DNA of 64,000 nt from Chloroflexota bacterium. GTDB lineage: Bacteria; Chloroflexota; Anaerolineae; Promineifilales; Promineifilaceae. Below, in pieces: positions 7,149 to 15,351 of this stretch. The notes below the pieces were generated by a model. It saw only the letters and a list, made by a program, of their open reading frames with translations, searched no databases and was not told where the DNA came from. Location of the stretch: contig JAGOMA010000012.1 in assembly GCA_017993775.1 (NCBI GenBank), positions 62,001 to 126,000 on the forward strand. The letters are read 5' to 3'. Every line of letters begins with the position of its first letter. Position 1 is the stretch's first letter. A program made the position numbers and the translations under genes.

Positions 7149-8516
7149 ATGTTAGACATCAATTTAATTCGTGAGAAGCCGGAGTGGGTAAAAGAGCAGA
7201 TCGCCAAACGTAATGATCAATCGCCCATTGATGAGATTTTGGCCGGTGACGGCCGTCGCCGCGAAATATTGCAAGAAGTGGAAGAATTGCGCCGTCAGGT
7301 GAACGAAGCCTCCAAACAAATTGGCCGGGTGATGGGCACGCTTAAAAAACTGGAAGCAGATTTGCAGCGGGCTGAGGCCGGTCAGGATGTTGGCCAGCCG
7401 GTGGAAGCGCTGCGGACGCAGGTGCTGGCGATGCAATTTAACGCCGAAGAAGCCAAAGAAAAACCCCGCGAACTCGGCGAGCGCATCACCGAATTAGATG
7501 AAGAGCTGCGTGAGGTGGAAGAAACGCTGCGGAAAAATATGCTCTGGGTACCCAACATTCCCCACGAAAGCACCCCTGTCGGCCCGGATGAGAGCTGCAA
7601 TGTCATCCACGAGCCGCAGGGCGCGCCAATTCCCCAGTTCGATTTTGAGCCTAAACCGCACTGGGATTTGGGTCCGGCGTTAAACATTTTGGATTTTGAG
7701 CGAGGCGTTAAGTTGAGCGGCAGCCGTTTTTATCTGCTGAAGGGGGCGGGAGCGCGGCTGCAGCACGCTGTCATCCAGTTCATGCTCGATATGCACGTCC
7801 AGAAGCACGGCTACACAGAGATTTACCCGCCGTTCATTGTGCGTTCGGTAAATTTTGAGACGGCCGGGCAGCTGCCCAAATTCTACGACAACATTTATCG
7901 TGATGCTGAAGAAGACTTTATGCTCTTGGGCACGGCCGAAATTGCCCTGACCAACGTCCATCGCGACGAAATCCTGGAGGAAGCCGAGCTGCCCATTAAA
8001 TATGTGGCCTACACGCCCTGTTTCCGCCGCGAAAAGATGAGCGCCGGAAAGGATGTACGCGGCATCAAACGCGGCCATCAATTCGACAAAGTGGAGATGT
8101 ACCGCTATACCACCCCCGAAACCAGCTTTGCGGCGTTGGAAGAGATGAAGCAGGAAGCTATCGACATTTGCGAGGCGTTTGGTTTTCCTTACCGCGTGTT
8201 GGAATTGGCGACTGGCGACATCAGCTACGCGTCGGTGAAAACGTATGACATTGAGGTGTGGGCGGCCGGCTGCGGCGAGTGGCTGGAGGTAAGCTCGGCA
8301 AGTAACTGCACCGATTTTCAGGCGCGGCGGGCGAATGTGAAGTACCGCCCGGCGGAAGGCGGCAAAACGCGTATTGTCCACACCCTGAACGCCAGCGGTC
8401 TGGCTTTGCCCCGCGTGATGATTGCTCTGATGGAAAACAACCAGCAGGCAGATGGCAGTATTGTGGTGCCGGAGGCGTTACGGCCGTATATGGGCGGCAT
8501 CGAGGTGATTCGGTAA
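7149..8516 (+). CDS. serS: Seryl-tRNA synthetase
   Basis: A 455-aa class II aminoacyl-tRNA synthetase that charges tRNA-Ser and tRNA-Sec with serine. The N-terminal coiled-coil arm that grips the long variable arm of the tRNA spans about residues 28-115. The catalytic core has motif 2 around FRREKMSAGKDVRG and motif 3 NASGLALPRVMIALMEN near the C terminus. It is slightly longer than the usual 420-430 aa. A T-box leader and a dedicated promoter precede it, and a strong terminator follows, so it is monocistronic and regulated by serine supply. Confidence 0.97.
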   Translation: MLDINLIREKPEWVKEQIAKRNDQSPIDEILAGDGRRREILQEVEELRRQVNEASKQIGRVMGTLKKLEADLQRAEAGQDVGQPVEALRTQVLAMQFNAEEAKEKPRELGERITELDEELREVEETLRKNMLWVPNIPHESTPVGPDESCNVIHEPQGAPIPQFDFEPKPHWDLGPALNILDFERGVKLSGSRFYLLKGAGARLQHAVIQFMLDMHVQKHGYTEIYPPFIVRSVNFETAGQLPKFYDNIYRDAEEDFMLLGTAEIALTNVHRDEILEEAELPIKYVAYTPCFRREKMSAGKDVRGIKRGHQFDKVEMYRYTTPETSFAALEEMKQEAIDICEAFGFPYRVLELATGDISYASVKTYDIEVWAAGCGEWLEVSSASNCTDFQARRANVKYRPAEGGKTRIVHTLNASGLALPRVMIALMENNQQADGSIVVPEALRPYMGGIEVIR

Positions 8517-8546
8517 ACGGGAATCAGGCGCTATAAAACCTGTTAC

Positions 8547-8579
8547 AGCCGGGCTGACCAGATCAGCTCGGCTTTTTTT
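8547..8579 (+). terminator. Intrinsic terminator of serS
   Basis: An 11-bp stem (AGCCGGGCTGA, 8547-8557, with TCAGCTCGGCT, 8563-8573; one G-U pair) is followed directly by seven T residues. Confidence 0.9.
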
Positions 8580-8760
8580 ATGCTGGCCGCGCCGAAAAAT
8601 CGACCACAAACTCATCTTCTACCGCGTAAGAAATTTCGAGCGGCCGGCAACAGACCTCGCAATCTTCGATGTAAGCCTGGCGACGTACGGAAAGGTCCAG
8701 CAGCATGGAGATGCGCGCTCCGCAGGCGGGGCAGTCGAAAAAGTATTCTTCTTCTAACAT
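8578..8760 (-). CDS. CPXCG-motif cysteine-rich small protein
   Basis: A 60-aa protein with two cysteine pairs, CPACG at residues 10-14 and CEVC near residues 34-37, which together probably bind one zinc ion. It matches the small CPXCG-motif family of unknown function. The ATG lies 2 bases after the stop of the glycosyltransferase gene on the same strand, so they form one transcript. Its 3' end runs into the serS terminator from the opposite side. Confidence 0.82.
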   Translation of the reverse strand: MLEEEYFFDCPACGARISMLLDLSVRRQAYIEDCEVCCRPLEISYAVEDEFVVDFSARPA

Positions 8761-8762
8761 GG

Positions 8763-10073
8763 CTAAAATTGCTCGGTTGTGTAGATGGGCGTTTGCGGCG
8801 AGGAGATTGGGGGAACGGCCGTTGCCGCCGCCGCTTCTTCATACACCCGCCGCATTCGCTGCACAATGATTTCCCAATCGTATTGCAGCGCATAATAACG
8901 CGCCTGCCGCCCCAGCCGCTCACGGCACGCATCGTCAGTGAGCAGGCAGAAAATGCGCTCCGCCAGCGCCTCCGGATCGCGTGACGGAACGTGAAAGCCA
9001 TTCTCATCATCACGCACCAGAAAGGCCAGACCGCCCACTTCCGAGGCAATCACCGGCGTGCCCATGGCCATCGCTTCCAGGGCCACCATGCCAAAACTTT
9101 CGTAGTGCGAGGGCATAATCACCATTTCAGCAGCGGCATAATAATTAGGCAAAATCTCCTGGTCCTTAGCGCCCAAAAAGGTGACCAGATCGGTGATGTC
9201 CAATTCCTGACGTAAGTCTTGCAGGCGGGCCATTTCTTCGTCCGGCGTGTCGGCCCAGGGATCGCCGCCGATGATGGCCACGCAGACGCCGCGCACCGCT
9301 TCCGGGTACCTTTTTTGGATGAGGGCTATTGCCTGAAGCAGCGTGTCGATACCTTTAAGCGGCTCAATCCGGCCGGCAAAGATGATGTTTTTGTCGTTAG
9401 GCGGGATGCCAACATTTTGTCTGGCTGTCGTTTTAGGGATCGGCGTAAACCGCTCCAAATCGACGCCAGGGGAAATGACCCGCACTTTGCGCATGTCGGC
9501 GCCGTAAAGCCAGTTTAGCTGCGCTTCTTCGGCCGGGGTGGCGGCGATGAGACGGTCGGCAATTTGGATGACGTGTTTTTCGCCTAGCAAGCGATCTTCT
9601 GGAGCGCGTTCGCTTTCGTTTTGGGCGATGCGGTTTTTCATGTGGCCGAGGGTGTGGAACATGTGGACGATGGGCACTTGCCACGCGTCGCGCAGTTTTT
9701 CGGCTACCAGGCCAGATAGCCAATAGTGGCTGTGAATCAGGTCGTAATGGATGCCTTCTTGGGCGGCAAAGGCCAGGGTCCCGGCGACAAATTCATCCAG
9801 GTAGTTGCCCACTTCGCTGACGGGAATTGGTTTTTCTGGCCCGGCCGGAATGTGGATGACGCGGCCGCCATATCCCAAATCGTGCTTTACCATGGGCTGG
9901 CAGTCGTCTTGTGAGCGGGTAAAAACGTCTACCAGGATGCCTTGGCGGCCGAGTTCGCGGCTGAAATCGCGTACGTACACATTCATGCCGCCGGTTTTTT
10001 TGCCGCCGAGCATGGCCAGGGGGCAGGTGTGGACGGATAAGGTGGCGATGCGCTGAATGGAAGTTTGGTTCAA
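8763..10073 (-). CDS. GT4-family glycosyltransferase, MshA/sucrose-phosphate-synthase-like
   Basis: A 436-aa retaining GT-B enzyme. It opens RIATLSVHTCPLAMLGGKKT, then GGMNVYV, as in MshA-type enzymes. The donor-site signature FGMVALEAMAMGTPVIASEV is near residue 330, and GRIEPLKGID marks the start of the C-terminal Rossmann half. MshA joins GlcNAc to inositol phosphate; whether this protein does so is not clear, since related enzymes make sucrose phosphate or other glycosides. The start is a TTG at 10073 with CGAGG five bases upstream; no ATG fits the family's N terminus. It is cotranscribed with the small CPXCG protein. Confidence 0.85.
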   Translation of the reverse strand: MNQTSIQRIATLSVHTCPLAMLGGKKTGGMNVYVRDFSRELGRQGILVDVFTRSQDDCQPMVKHDLGYGGRVIHIPAGPEKPIPVSEVGNYLDEFVAGTLAFAAQEGIHYDLIHSHYWLSGLVAEKLRDAWQVPIVHMFHTLGHMKNRIAQNESERAPEDRLLGEKHVIQIADRLIAATPAEEAQLNWLYGADMRKVRVISPGVDLERFTPIPKTTARQNVGIPPNDKNIIFAGRIEPLKGIDTLLQAIALIQKRYPEAVRGVCVAIIGGDPWADTPDEEMARLQDLRQELDITDLVTFLGAKDQEILPNYYAAAEMVIMPSHYESFGMVALEAMAMGTPVIASEVGGLAFLVRDDENGFHVPSRDPEALAERIFCLLTDDACRERLGRQARYYALQYDWEIIVQRMRRVYEEAAAATAVPPISSPQTPIYTTEQF

Positions 10074-10086
10074 TAAAGCCTCGTTA

Positions 10087-10118
10087 GATTGGACCAGTCT
10101 TCTGAGATTGGTCCAATC
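10087..10118. repeat. Hairpin element, family B (GATTGGWCCA)
   Basis: The arms GATTGGACCA (10087-10096) and TGGTCCAATC (10109-10118) pair perfectly. Related hairpins lie at 34593-34625, 54832-54864 and 60352-60382, always between genes. This copy overlaps the region just upstream of the GT4 start. Confidence 0.7.
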
Positions 10119-10134
10119 TGGACATGTAAATTAT

Positions 10135-11139
10135 TCAATTCTCGTTCCTGAGTGTAATCCGGTATATCTGGGTGTCTTGAGCGCCGAAGCGGTATTTGTA
10201 GGTTTCGTTGCCACGCAGGAAGTCGAATTCGGCACGGCCGTGAGCAATGGCAAATTCTATCGCCTGAGCCGTCAACACCACGCCCAGGCTCAGACCGCCA
10301 AATGCTTCGGGGTCCAGGCCGGAATTGTAGACCCAGATGCGGTTTTTGTAGTCGAAGTTGAAGAGGGCGGCGGCCTTTTGGCCATCGACCTCGCTGAATA
10401 TCAGCTGGAGCGTGCCGGATGCCAGGGCGGATTGGGCGATGTCGTGAAAGATGGCGCGACGGCCGTCATTCAGCCAATCACGTTTCTCAAAAGTGCTGCG
10501 CTGCAGCAGGCTTAAAAACTCATCTACCGCTGTAGTCAGATCGTCTTCTGCGCCGATGACGATCAGGCGGGCGTCTGCGCCAGCGGCGCGGCGCAGTTTG
10601 CGCTGCACTTCGCGTCTCTGCTTGCTGTCCAGTGTTTCCAGATAAGTGTCGAAGGTTTTGGGCAGGGTGATGATCGGACAAACTTCGTATAGCTCCTCGT
10701 TGGCGGCCAGGTTTAGCTGGCTTGCCAGACCGATCAGGGCAGGGCGTGTGGCCGAGGCGGCGGGTATATTGCAAAATTTGGCGGTGTGCCAGTCGGGGAA
10801 ATCGGGCTGGAGCAGGTGTTGGAGAACGGCCGTCCACGCAGCCTCGGCGTCTTCAGGGCGGGTAATCAGGTCGAGATAGTCGGTTTCTTCGACACAGCCG
10901 TTGAAGTGTAAGCTGCCGTTGTTGCGGTAGAAACAGCCGATGGCCGCGAGACGGCCGTCTTCATGCCGCGCAGTGATGGTGTGCAGGGTGGCTTCCGGGG
11001 GCTGAAGGTGCTGCCACCACGCTTGCTGGTAAGCAAGCGTCTGAAAAGGTGTGTCGGTCATGCCCTGGCTGGCCAGATTGTCCCATTCGTTGGCCAGGTC
11101 TGAAAAAACGTCGGGTCCTATGTAATGTTTGGTTAACAT
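10135..11139 (-). CDS. BioF2-type (CelD/BcsL) GNAT acetyltransferase
   Basis: A 334-aa protein with the double-GNAT architecture of the BioF2-like/CelD acetyltransferases. The core region has KQRREVQRKLRRA near residue 180 and GGLSLGVVLTAQAIEFAIAHG followed by EFDFLRGNETYKYRFG at the C terminus. Members acylate sugars or join amino acids to polymers, often in polysaccharide synthesis. The substrate here is unknown. It lies 61 bases upstream of the GT4 gene, with a family B hairpin between them, so cotranscription is uncertain. Confidence 0.8.
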   Translation of the reverse strand: MLTKHYIGPDVFSDLANEWDNLASQGMTDTPFQTLAYQQAWWQHLQPPEATLHTITARHEDGRLAAIGCFYRNNGSLHFNGCVEETDYLDLITRPEDAEAAWTAVLQHLLQPDFPDWHTAKFCNIPAASATRPALIGLASQLNLAANEELYEVCPIITLPKTFDTYLETLDSKQRREVQRKLRRAAGADARLIVIGAEDDLTTAVDEFLSLLQRSTFEKRDWLNDGRRAIFHDIAQSALASGTLQLIFSEVDGQKAAALFNFDYKNRIWVYNSGLDPEAFGGLSLGVVLTAQAIEFAIAHGRAEFDFLRGNETYKYRFGAQDTQIYRITLRNEN

Positions 11140-11268
11140 AACGAGAAATTGTATCCTATGCAGCGCATGGAAACATCCGACGAACAGATGGTGTCGGATG
11201 TTTGGGTGATTAAATTGGTTTGTAATGAAGCAATTATAACGTATTTGACGCGGCCTACCGGCAGAATA

Positions 11269-12276
11269 TTACGGCTTGTTGGGGAGGCGGGGGCGCAGGA
11301 TGATTTGCCACCAATCGATAAATTTGGGGACGTTGCGTTCGTAGCGCACCAGCAAAACACAAATGATGAGGAGCAGCGCGCCCAGCCACTGCACGGCCGT
11401 TAACCGTTCGCCCAGGAACAAAATAGCCAGCACAATGCTGACGATTACTTCCAGCACGCCTAAGAGGGCGGTTTGCATGCTGCCCAGGCGTTTCACGCCC
11501 AGGAACAGAGTCAGACGGGAGAGAGCCGTGACCATGCCCATAAGAAAGATGGCTTCCCAACCGGCGCGGGGAACGGCCGTTAGCTTTGTGGGGAATATGA
11601 GCCAGGCCAGGGTCACGACGCCGGCCATGGCGGTAATGGCATACAGGGTCATGGTGGGGGCCGGAATGTCGTACATGATGCGCTGGCTGAGAACCAATTG
11701 CAAGGCATATGTAAACGCGGCAACGAGCATCATGCCGGCGCCCAGCCAGTCTGGCTTGCTTAAGCCGCCGACGGTGAGCAGGTACATGGCCGTAATTGCC
11801 AGCAGGGTGCGCAGCAGCGTAAGCCGCGAGATAGTGTGCCCATACAGACGCAGCAAAATGGTGACAAAGAGAAGATAGCTGATGTTGATGAGTTGTCCGA
11901 CAGAAGCGTCGATGCGGTTGAGGCTGGCGTAATAAAACAGCGAACCCAGGCCGTTGATGCTGCCCGCTATCAGGCTGCCAATGATGCCGGGGCTAGAACT
12001 GCGAATCATGTGACGGGCGAAAAGGAGAACGGCCGTCCATAACACCGCCGCCGCAAAAATTGTCCGTAATGCGACCACTGTCAGGACATCGACGCCGGTC
12101 GCGTAAGCTAATTTGGCAAAAATGGGGATAGTACCCAGAAATATCGGTGACAGGAGCGCCCAAAACAGTCCTTCGCGCCAGCGGCGGGCTGTCTGCTCCT
12201 TGTCGTCAGCCGCAGCCGACAGACCGGGGATAGCATCGGGTGGCGGTTGGCTACTTCTAGGGTGAAGTGAGGGCAT
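11269..12276 (-). CDS. EamA/DMT-superfamily transporter
   Basis: A 335-aa membrane protein with about ten transmembrane helices arranged as two EamA repeats (residues about 35-165 and 180-315), after a hydrophilic N-terminal tail of some 35 residues. The second repeat ends with the typical ALLGVLEVIVSIVLAILFLG, then ERLTAVQW. Drug/metabolite transporters of this type export amino acids or other small metabolites. The substrate cannot be inferred. It stands 44 bases upstream of nothing on its own strand except the signalling block that converges on its 5' side, so it is probably independently transcribed. Confidence 0.88.
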   Translation of the reverse strand: MPSLHPRSSQPPPDAIPGLSAAADDKEQTARRWREGLFWALLSPIFLGTIPIFAKLAYATGVDVLTVVALRTIFAAAVLWTAVLLFARHMIRSSSPGIIGSLIAGSINGLGSLFYYASLNRIDASVGQLINISYLLFVTILLRLYGHTISRLTLLRTLLAITAMYLLTVGGLSKPDWLGAGMMLVAAFTYALQLVLSQRIMYDIPAPTMTLYAITAMAGVVTLAWLIFPTKLTAVPRAGWEAIFLMGMVTALSRLTLFLGVKRLGSMQTALLGVLEVIVSIVLAILFLGERLTAVQWLGALLLIICVLLVRYERNVPKFIDWWQIILRPRLPNKP

Positions 12277-12320
12277 TTGATTTTGGAATAAAAGGTCGTC
12301 AGGCTTCCTGGCCTGAATGG

Positions 12321-13583
12321 TTAGAGGTCTGGGACTTCGTCTGATGGCGAGAGAGGCAGCAAGATATGGAAGGTGCTGCCGGGTAAGGTTTGAGGGTCGC
12401 GTCGTTCGCTTTCTACCCAGATACGGCCGTTATGCGCCTCGACAATCCCTTTGGCAATGGCTAAACCCAGCCCCAGGCCACCTCCCTGAAACGCTGATTT
12501 GCTGGTTGAGTGGTGTTGAATTGCTCCCAATGTGTAAAACTGCTCAAAAATATGGCGTTGTTCTTCGAGTGGAATCCCGATGCCCGTATCCCGCACAATG
12601 ATATCGACGGCTTTGTCCAGCACGTAATGGCCAGAAAGGGAAATCCGGCCGCCATCTGGCGTGTATTTTACGGCGTTGCCTACGACATGCTCTACGGCCG
12701 ATTGGATGCGACGGCCGTCGCCTTGAATAAGAGGCAGCTCGCTAAAGTCTCCTATGTCTAGCGTCAGGTTGCGTTTGCGGCAGATGTCGCCATACGTTTT
12801 TTGCACGTCGCTAACCACTTTGGTTAAGCGCACAGGGCCTAAAGACAAATCCAATGTGCCTGAAGAAATGCGTACCACACTGATAATTTCGTTGATCACA
12901 TCCTGCATCCGGGCCACACCCGATTGCAACCCTTCAGCGATGCCCGCAATCGACTGAGCCTGAACCAGCCCGTTTTTGTTGGCTACCTGCTCGGCAAGCA
13001 AATGCGAATAGCCGCTGACCAGGGTAAGGGGGGTGCGTAATTCGTGCGAAACCAACACAATAAAATCACTTTTCAGGCTGTCCAGTTCCAGCAGGCGCTT
13101 GTTTACGGCACGCAGCTCGCGTACCTTCTTTTCCAGGCTTTCTACCAGATTTTGGGCATGTTTTTCCAGGTGTTCGCTGCGCTCGTCGGCCGTTAGTTTG
13201 TCCTGTTTGCCTTGTAAAAACCGCTCAACGTCCGCCGGGAAAGTGGCCACATCGATGGGTTTGGTCATGAAGCCTGTGCAGCCGGCCGCTAAAGCCAATT
13301 CCCGGCTGCCGGCGCTGATGTTGGCCGTCAGGGCCACAATCGGGACATTGCTAAAGTTGGGCAGGCTGCGCAGGCGCGTGGTGATTTCCCGGCCATCCAT
13401 ATTGGGCAAGTTGATGTCCATCAAGATGAGCTGGGGTTTTTGCTCGCGGGCCAGGTTAATGCCTTCTAACCCTTCAGTAGCTACCAGCACTTCGTACCCA
13501 CGGCTGGTTAACACACGTTCAACCAGCCGACGGCTGGCGTGGTCGTCTTCGATATAAAGAATTCTTGCGCCTTTTTCAGTCAT
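12321..13583 (-). CDS. Receiver-histidine kinase hybrid (REC-HisKA-HATPase)
   Basis: A 420-aa soluble kinase. The N-terminal receiver (residues 6-122) has the phospho-accepting Asp56 in LILMDINLP and Lys108 in TKPI. A coiled-coil linker (residues 125-165) leads to HisKA with His180 in VSHELRTPL, then an ATPase domain with the N, G1 and G2 boxes (DTGIGIP, GLGLGLAIAKG). With no membrane segment it would be switched through its own receiver. The ATG at 13583 is preferred to an upstream TTG at 13595. It lies 19 bases after the threonine-synthase/receiver gene, so the two are one operon. Confidence 0.92.
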   Translation of the reverse strand: MTEKGARILYIEDDHASRRLVERVLTSRGYEVLVATEGLEGINLAREQKPQLILMDINLPNMDGREITTRLRSLPNFSNVPIVALTANISAGSRELALAAGCTGFMTKPIDVATFPADVERFLQGKQDKLTADERSEHLEKHAQNLVESLEKKVRELRAVNKRLLELDSLKSDFIVLVSHELRTPLTLVSGYSHLLAEQVANKNGLVQAQSIAGIAEGLQSGVARMQDVINEIISVVRISSGTLDLSLGPVRLTKVVSDVQKTYGDICRKRNLTLDIGDFSELPLIQGDGRRIQSAVEHVVGNAVKYTPDGGRISLSGHYVLDKAVDIIVRDTGIGIPLEEQRHIFEQFYTLGAIQHHSTSKSAFQGGGLGLGLAIAKGIVEAHNGRIWVESERRDPQTLPGSTFHILLPLSPSDEVPDL

Positions 13584-13602
13584 GCAGTGTCCCAATTGCC
13601 TT

Positions 13603-15300
13603 CTATTCGGGTAGCGCCTGTCTAATGTCGCTTAGTAAGTCGGAATCCATGAAGGAACCTTTTTGCAGCAATGCTTTTATTTTACCGTCAAGTCGCTCTC
13701 TTTCAATAGGTGATAATTCCTTGGCGGTAATGACGATGATAGGAACGTCTTGCAGGTGGCGTTCTTTTTTCATGGCGTCGACGATAGCGAAGCCATCTAA
13801 GCCGGGCATCATCAGATCGAGAATGACAAGATTGGGTTGTTTTTGCTTGATGAGTGCCAGACCGTCCAGGCCGTTGTTCGCTTCTTCGATGAGGTAGTCG
13901 CCCTGGGCTTGTAGGATACGGCGAATAAGCCGGGCGGCGTCGGGATTGTCTTCGACGATGGCGATGCGCTGCACGCGCGGATCGATGTCTTCCAGGGCGG
14001 TGAGCAGCCCTTCCTGGCGGGCAGCGGAGTGGCCGGTGGCTTTTTCCAGGATAACGTCGCGGGCGAAATGTTCGCCGATGATGTGTTTTTCGACGGGGAA
14101 GGTATGGCCGGAGCAGTTGACGACAACGGTTTCGTGGGGTTTGATGACCCCTTCGCGGATGAGTTTGAAGAGGCCGGCAAAGGTTACGGCCGTTGCCGGT
14201 TCAATCGACAACCCATCCATTTGCGCTACCACTTGCAGCGCCTGGAAGGCATCGGCGTCGTCAATGGCGTCGATGGTCCCGCCATATCGATCAATGAGTT
14301 CGCGGATCACTTCATAGGCCACGCCGGGCACGCCGGTAGCCAGGGTGGTAATTTCCGTGATGGGATTATCGACATTTTCGGCGACTTGCAAGCCTTTGTG
14401 GAACGAATTGGCCATCGGCGCGCAGCCGCTGGATTGGAAACACGCCAGTTTGGGCACTTTGTCGACGATTCCGGCGGACGCTAATTCCGCAAACCCTTTC
14501 ATTACGCCCACTGGTCCTAAGCCGCCGCTGACGGCTTGCAGATACCAGTCTGGCGCTTGCCAGGGATAGTGGTCGCCGCTGGGCAAAGAAGCATCGACGC
14601 CGGCGGCGATGTTGCCCAGTTGTTCGGCTACTTCATAAGCCAGGGTTTTCATGGCTTCTTTGGCGGCAATGCCTTTGATGCCTAAATCTAAAAAGAGATT
14701 TTTGCTGGCGGCAAAATCGGCGGCGACTTTTTTGCAGTCGTCGTAGGTTCCGGCTACTTTGATAACTTCTGACCCGTAGAGAGCGACCTCGCGCATTTTA
14801 TCTGGCGGCACTGAACTGGTGACGAATACCCACATTTTTATGCCGGCGCGGGCGGCGTAGGCGGAAAAGGCGATGGCCACGTTGCCGGTCGAGGCGACGA
14901 CCGCTTCGGTGATGCCGGCTTCTTTGAGCGCGCTGATGGCGATGGTGGCCTGCCGGTCTTTGAAGGAGCCGGTTGGTCCCTGGCGTTCGTCTTTGATGTA
15001 GATGTTGGCGTGACCGAGCATGAGTCCCAGATTGTGGGCGCGAAGCAGAGGGGTCCAGCCTTCGCCCAGGGTGACAATGTTGGCATCGTCACGCAGGGGC
15101 AGGCGTTGGCGGTAGCGCCAAAGGTTAGTGCCATATTGGCTGAGGCTCGCGCGCCAGTCGGCGTTGTTGGCCTGGTTTATTTCGGCGTTGGGGTAGATAG
15201 CGTCTAGCCAATGTTCGCCACAGTGTGGGCAGGCGTTGAGCGGCTGGGTGTAAGCTGTTTGGGTGTGGCAGTTACGGCAGATGACGGAAAATTCTCTCAT
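13603..15300 (-). CDS. Threonine-synthase-like PLP enzyme fused to a C-terminal receiver domain
   Basis: A 565-aa fusion. Residues 8-27 form a zinc-ribbon (Cys8, Cys11, Cys24, Cys27). Residues about 55-425 are a fold-type II PLP enzyme closest to threonine synthase, with the Schiff-base Lys114 in GPTGSFKDRQ and the glycine/asparagine loop VVASTGNVA. Residues about 444-565 form a complete receiver domain: acidic pair VEDN, phospho-Asp495 in VILDLMMPG, Thr525 and Lys527 in VITAKE. Normal threonine synthases lack a receiver. The gene sits between sensor kinases, so phosphorylation may control the enzyme, or the enzyme domain may be a sensor; both are inference. Confidence 0.9.
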   Translation of the reverse strand: MREFSVICRNCHTQTAYTQPLNACPHCGEHWLDAIYPNAEINQANNADWRASLSQYGTNLWRYRQRLPLRDDANIVTLGEGWTPLLRAHNLGLMLGHANIYIKDERQGPTGSFKDRQATIAISALKEAGITEAVVASTGNVAIAFSAYAARAGIKMWVFVTSSVPPDKMREVALYGSEVIKVAGTYDDCKKVAADFAASKNLFLDLGIKGIAAKEAMKTLAYEVAEQLGNIAAGVDASLPSGDHYPWQAPDWYLQAVSGGLGPVGVMKGFAELASAGIVDKVPKLACFQSSGCAPMANSFHKGLQVAENVDNPITEITTLATGVPGVAYEVIRELIDRYGGTIDAIDDADAFQALQVVAQMDGLSIEPATAVTFAGLFKLIREGVIKPHETVVVNCSGHTFPVEKHIIGEHFARDVILEKATGHSAARQEGLLTALEDIDPRVQRIAIVEDNPDAARLIRRILQAQGDYLIEEANNGLDGLALIKQKQPNLVILDLMMPGLDGFAIVDAMKKERHLQDVPIIVITAKELSPIERERLDGKIKALLQKGSFMDSDLLSDIRQALPE

Positions 15301-15351
15301 GATAAGTGGTTGTCCATTACGGTAGGATTGGTGTGTTGGTGGGATTTGGGG

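Noticed and set aside
5121-10073. Mycothiol pathway (PIG-L as MshB, GT4 as MshA)
   Set aside because: The two genes are in different operons, both families are broad, and MshC and MshD are not present. The pathway cannot be claimed.
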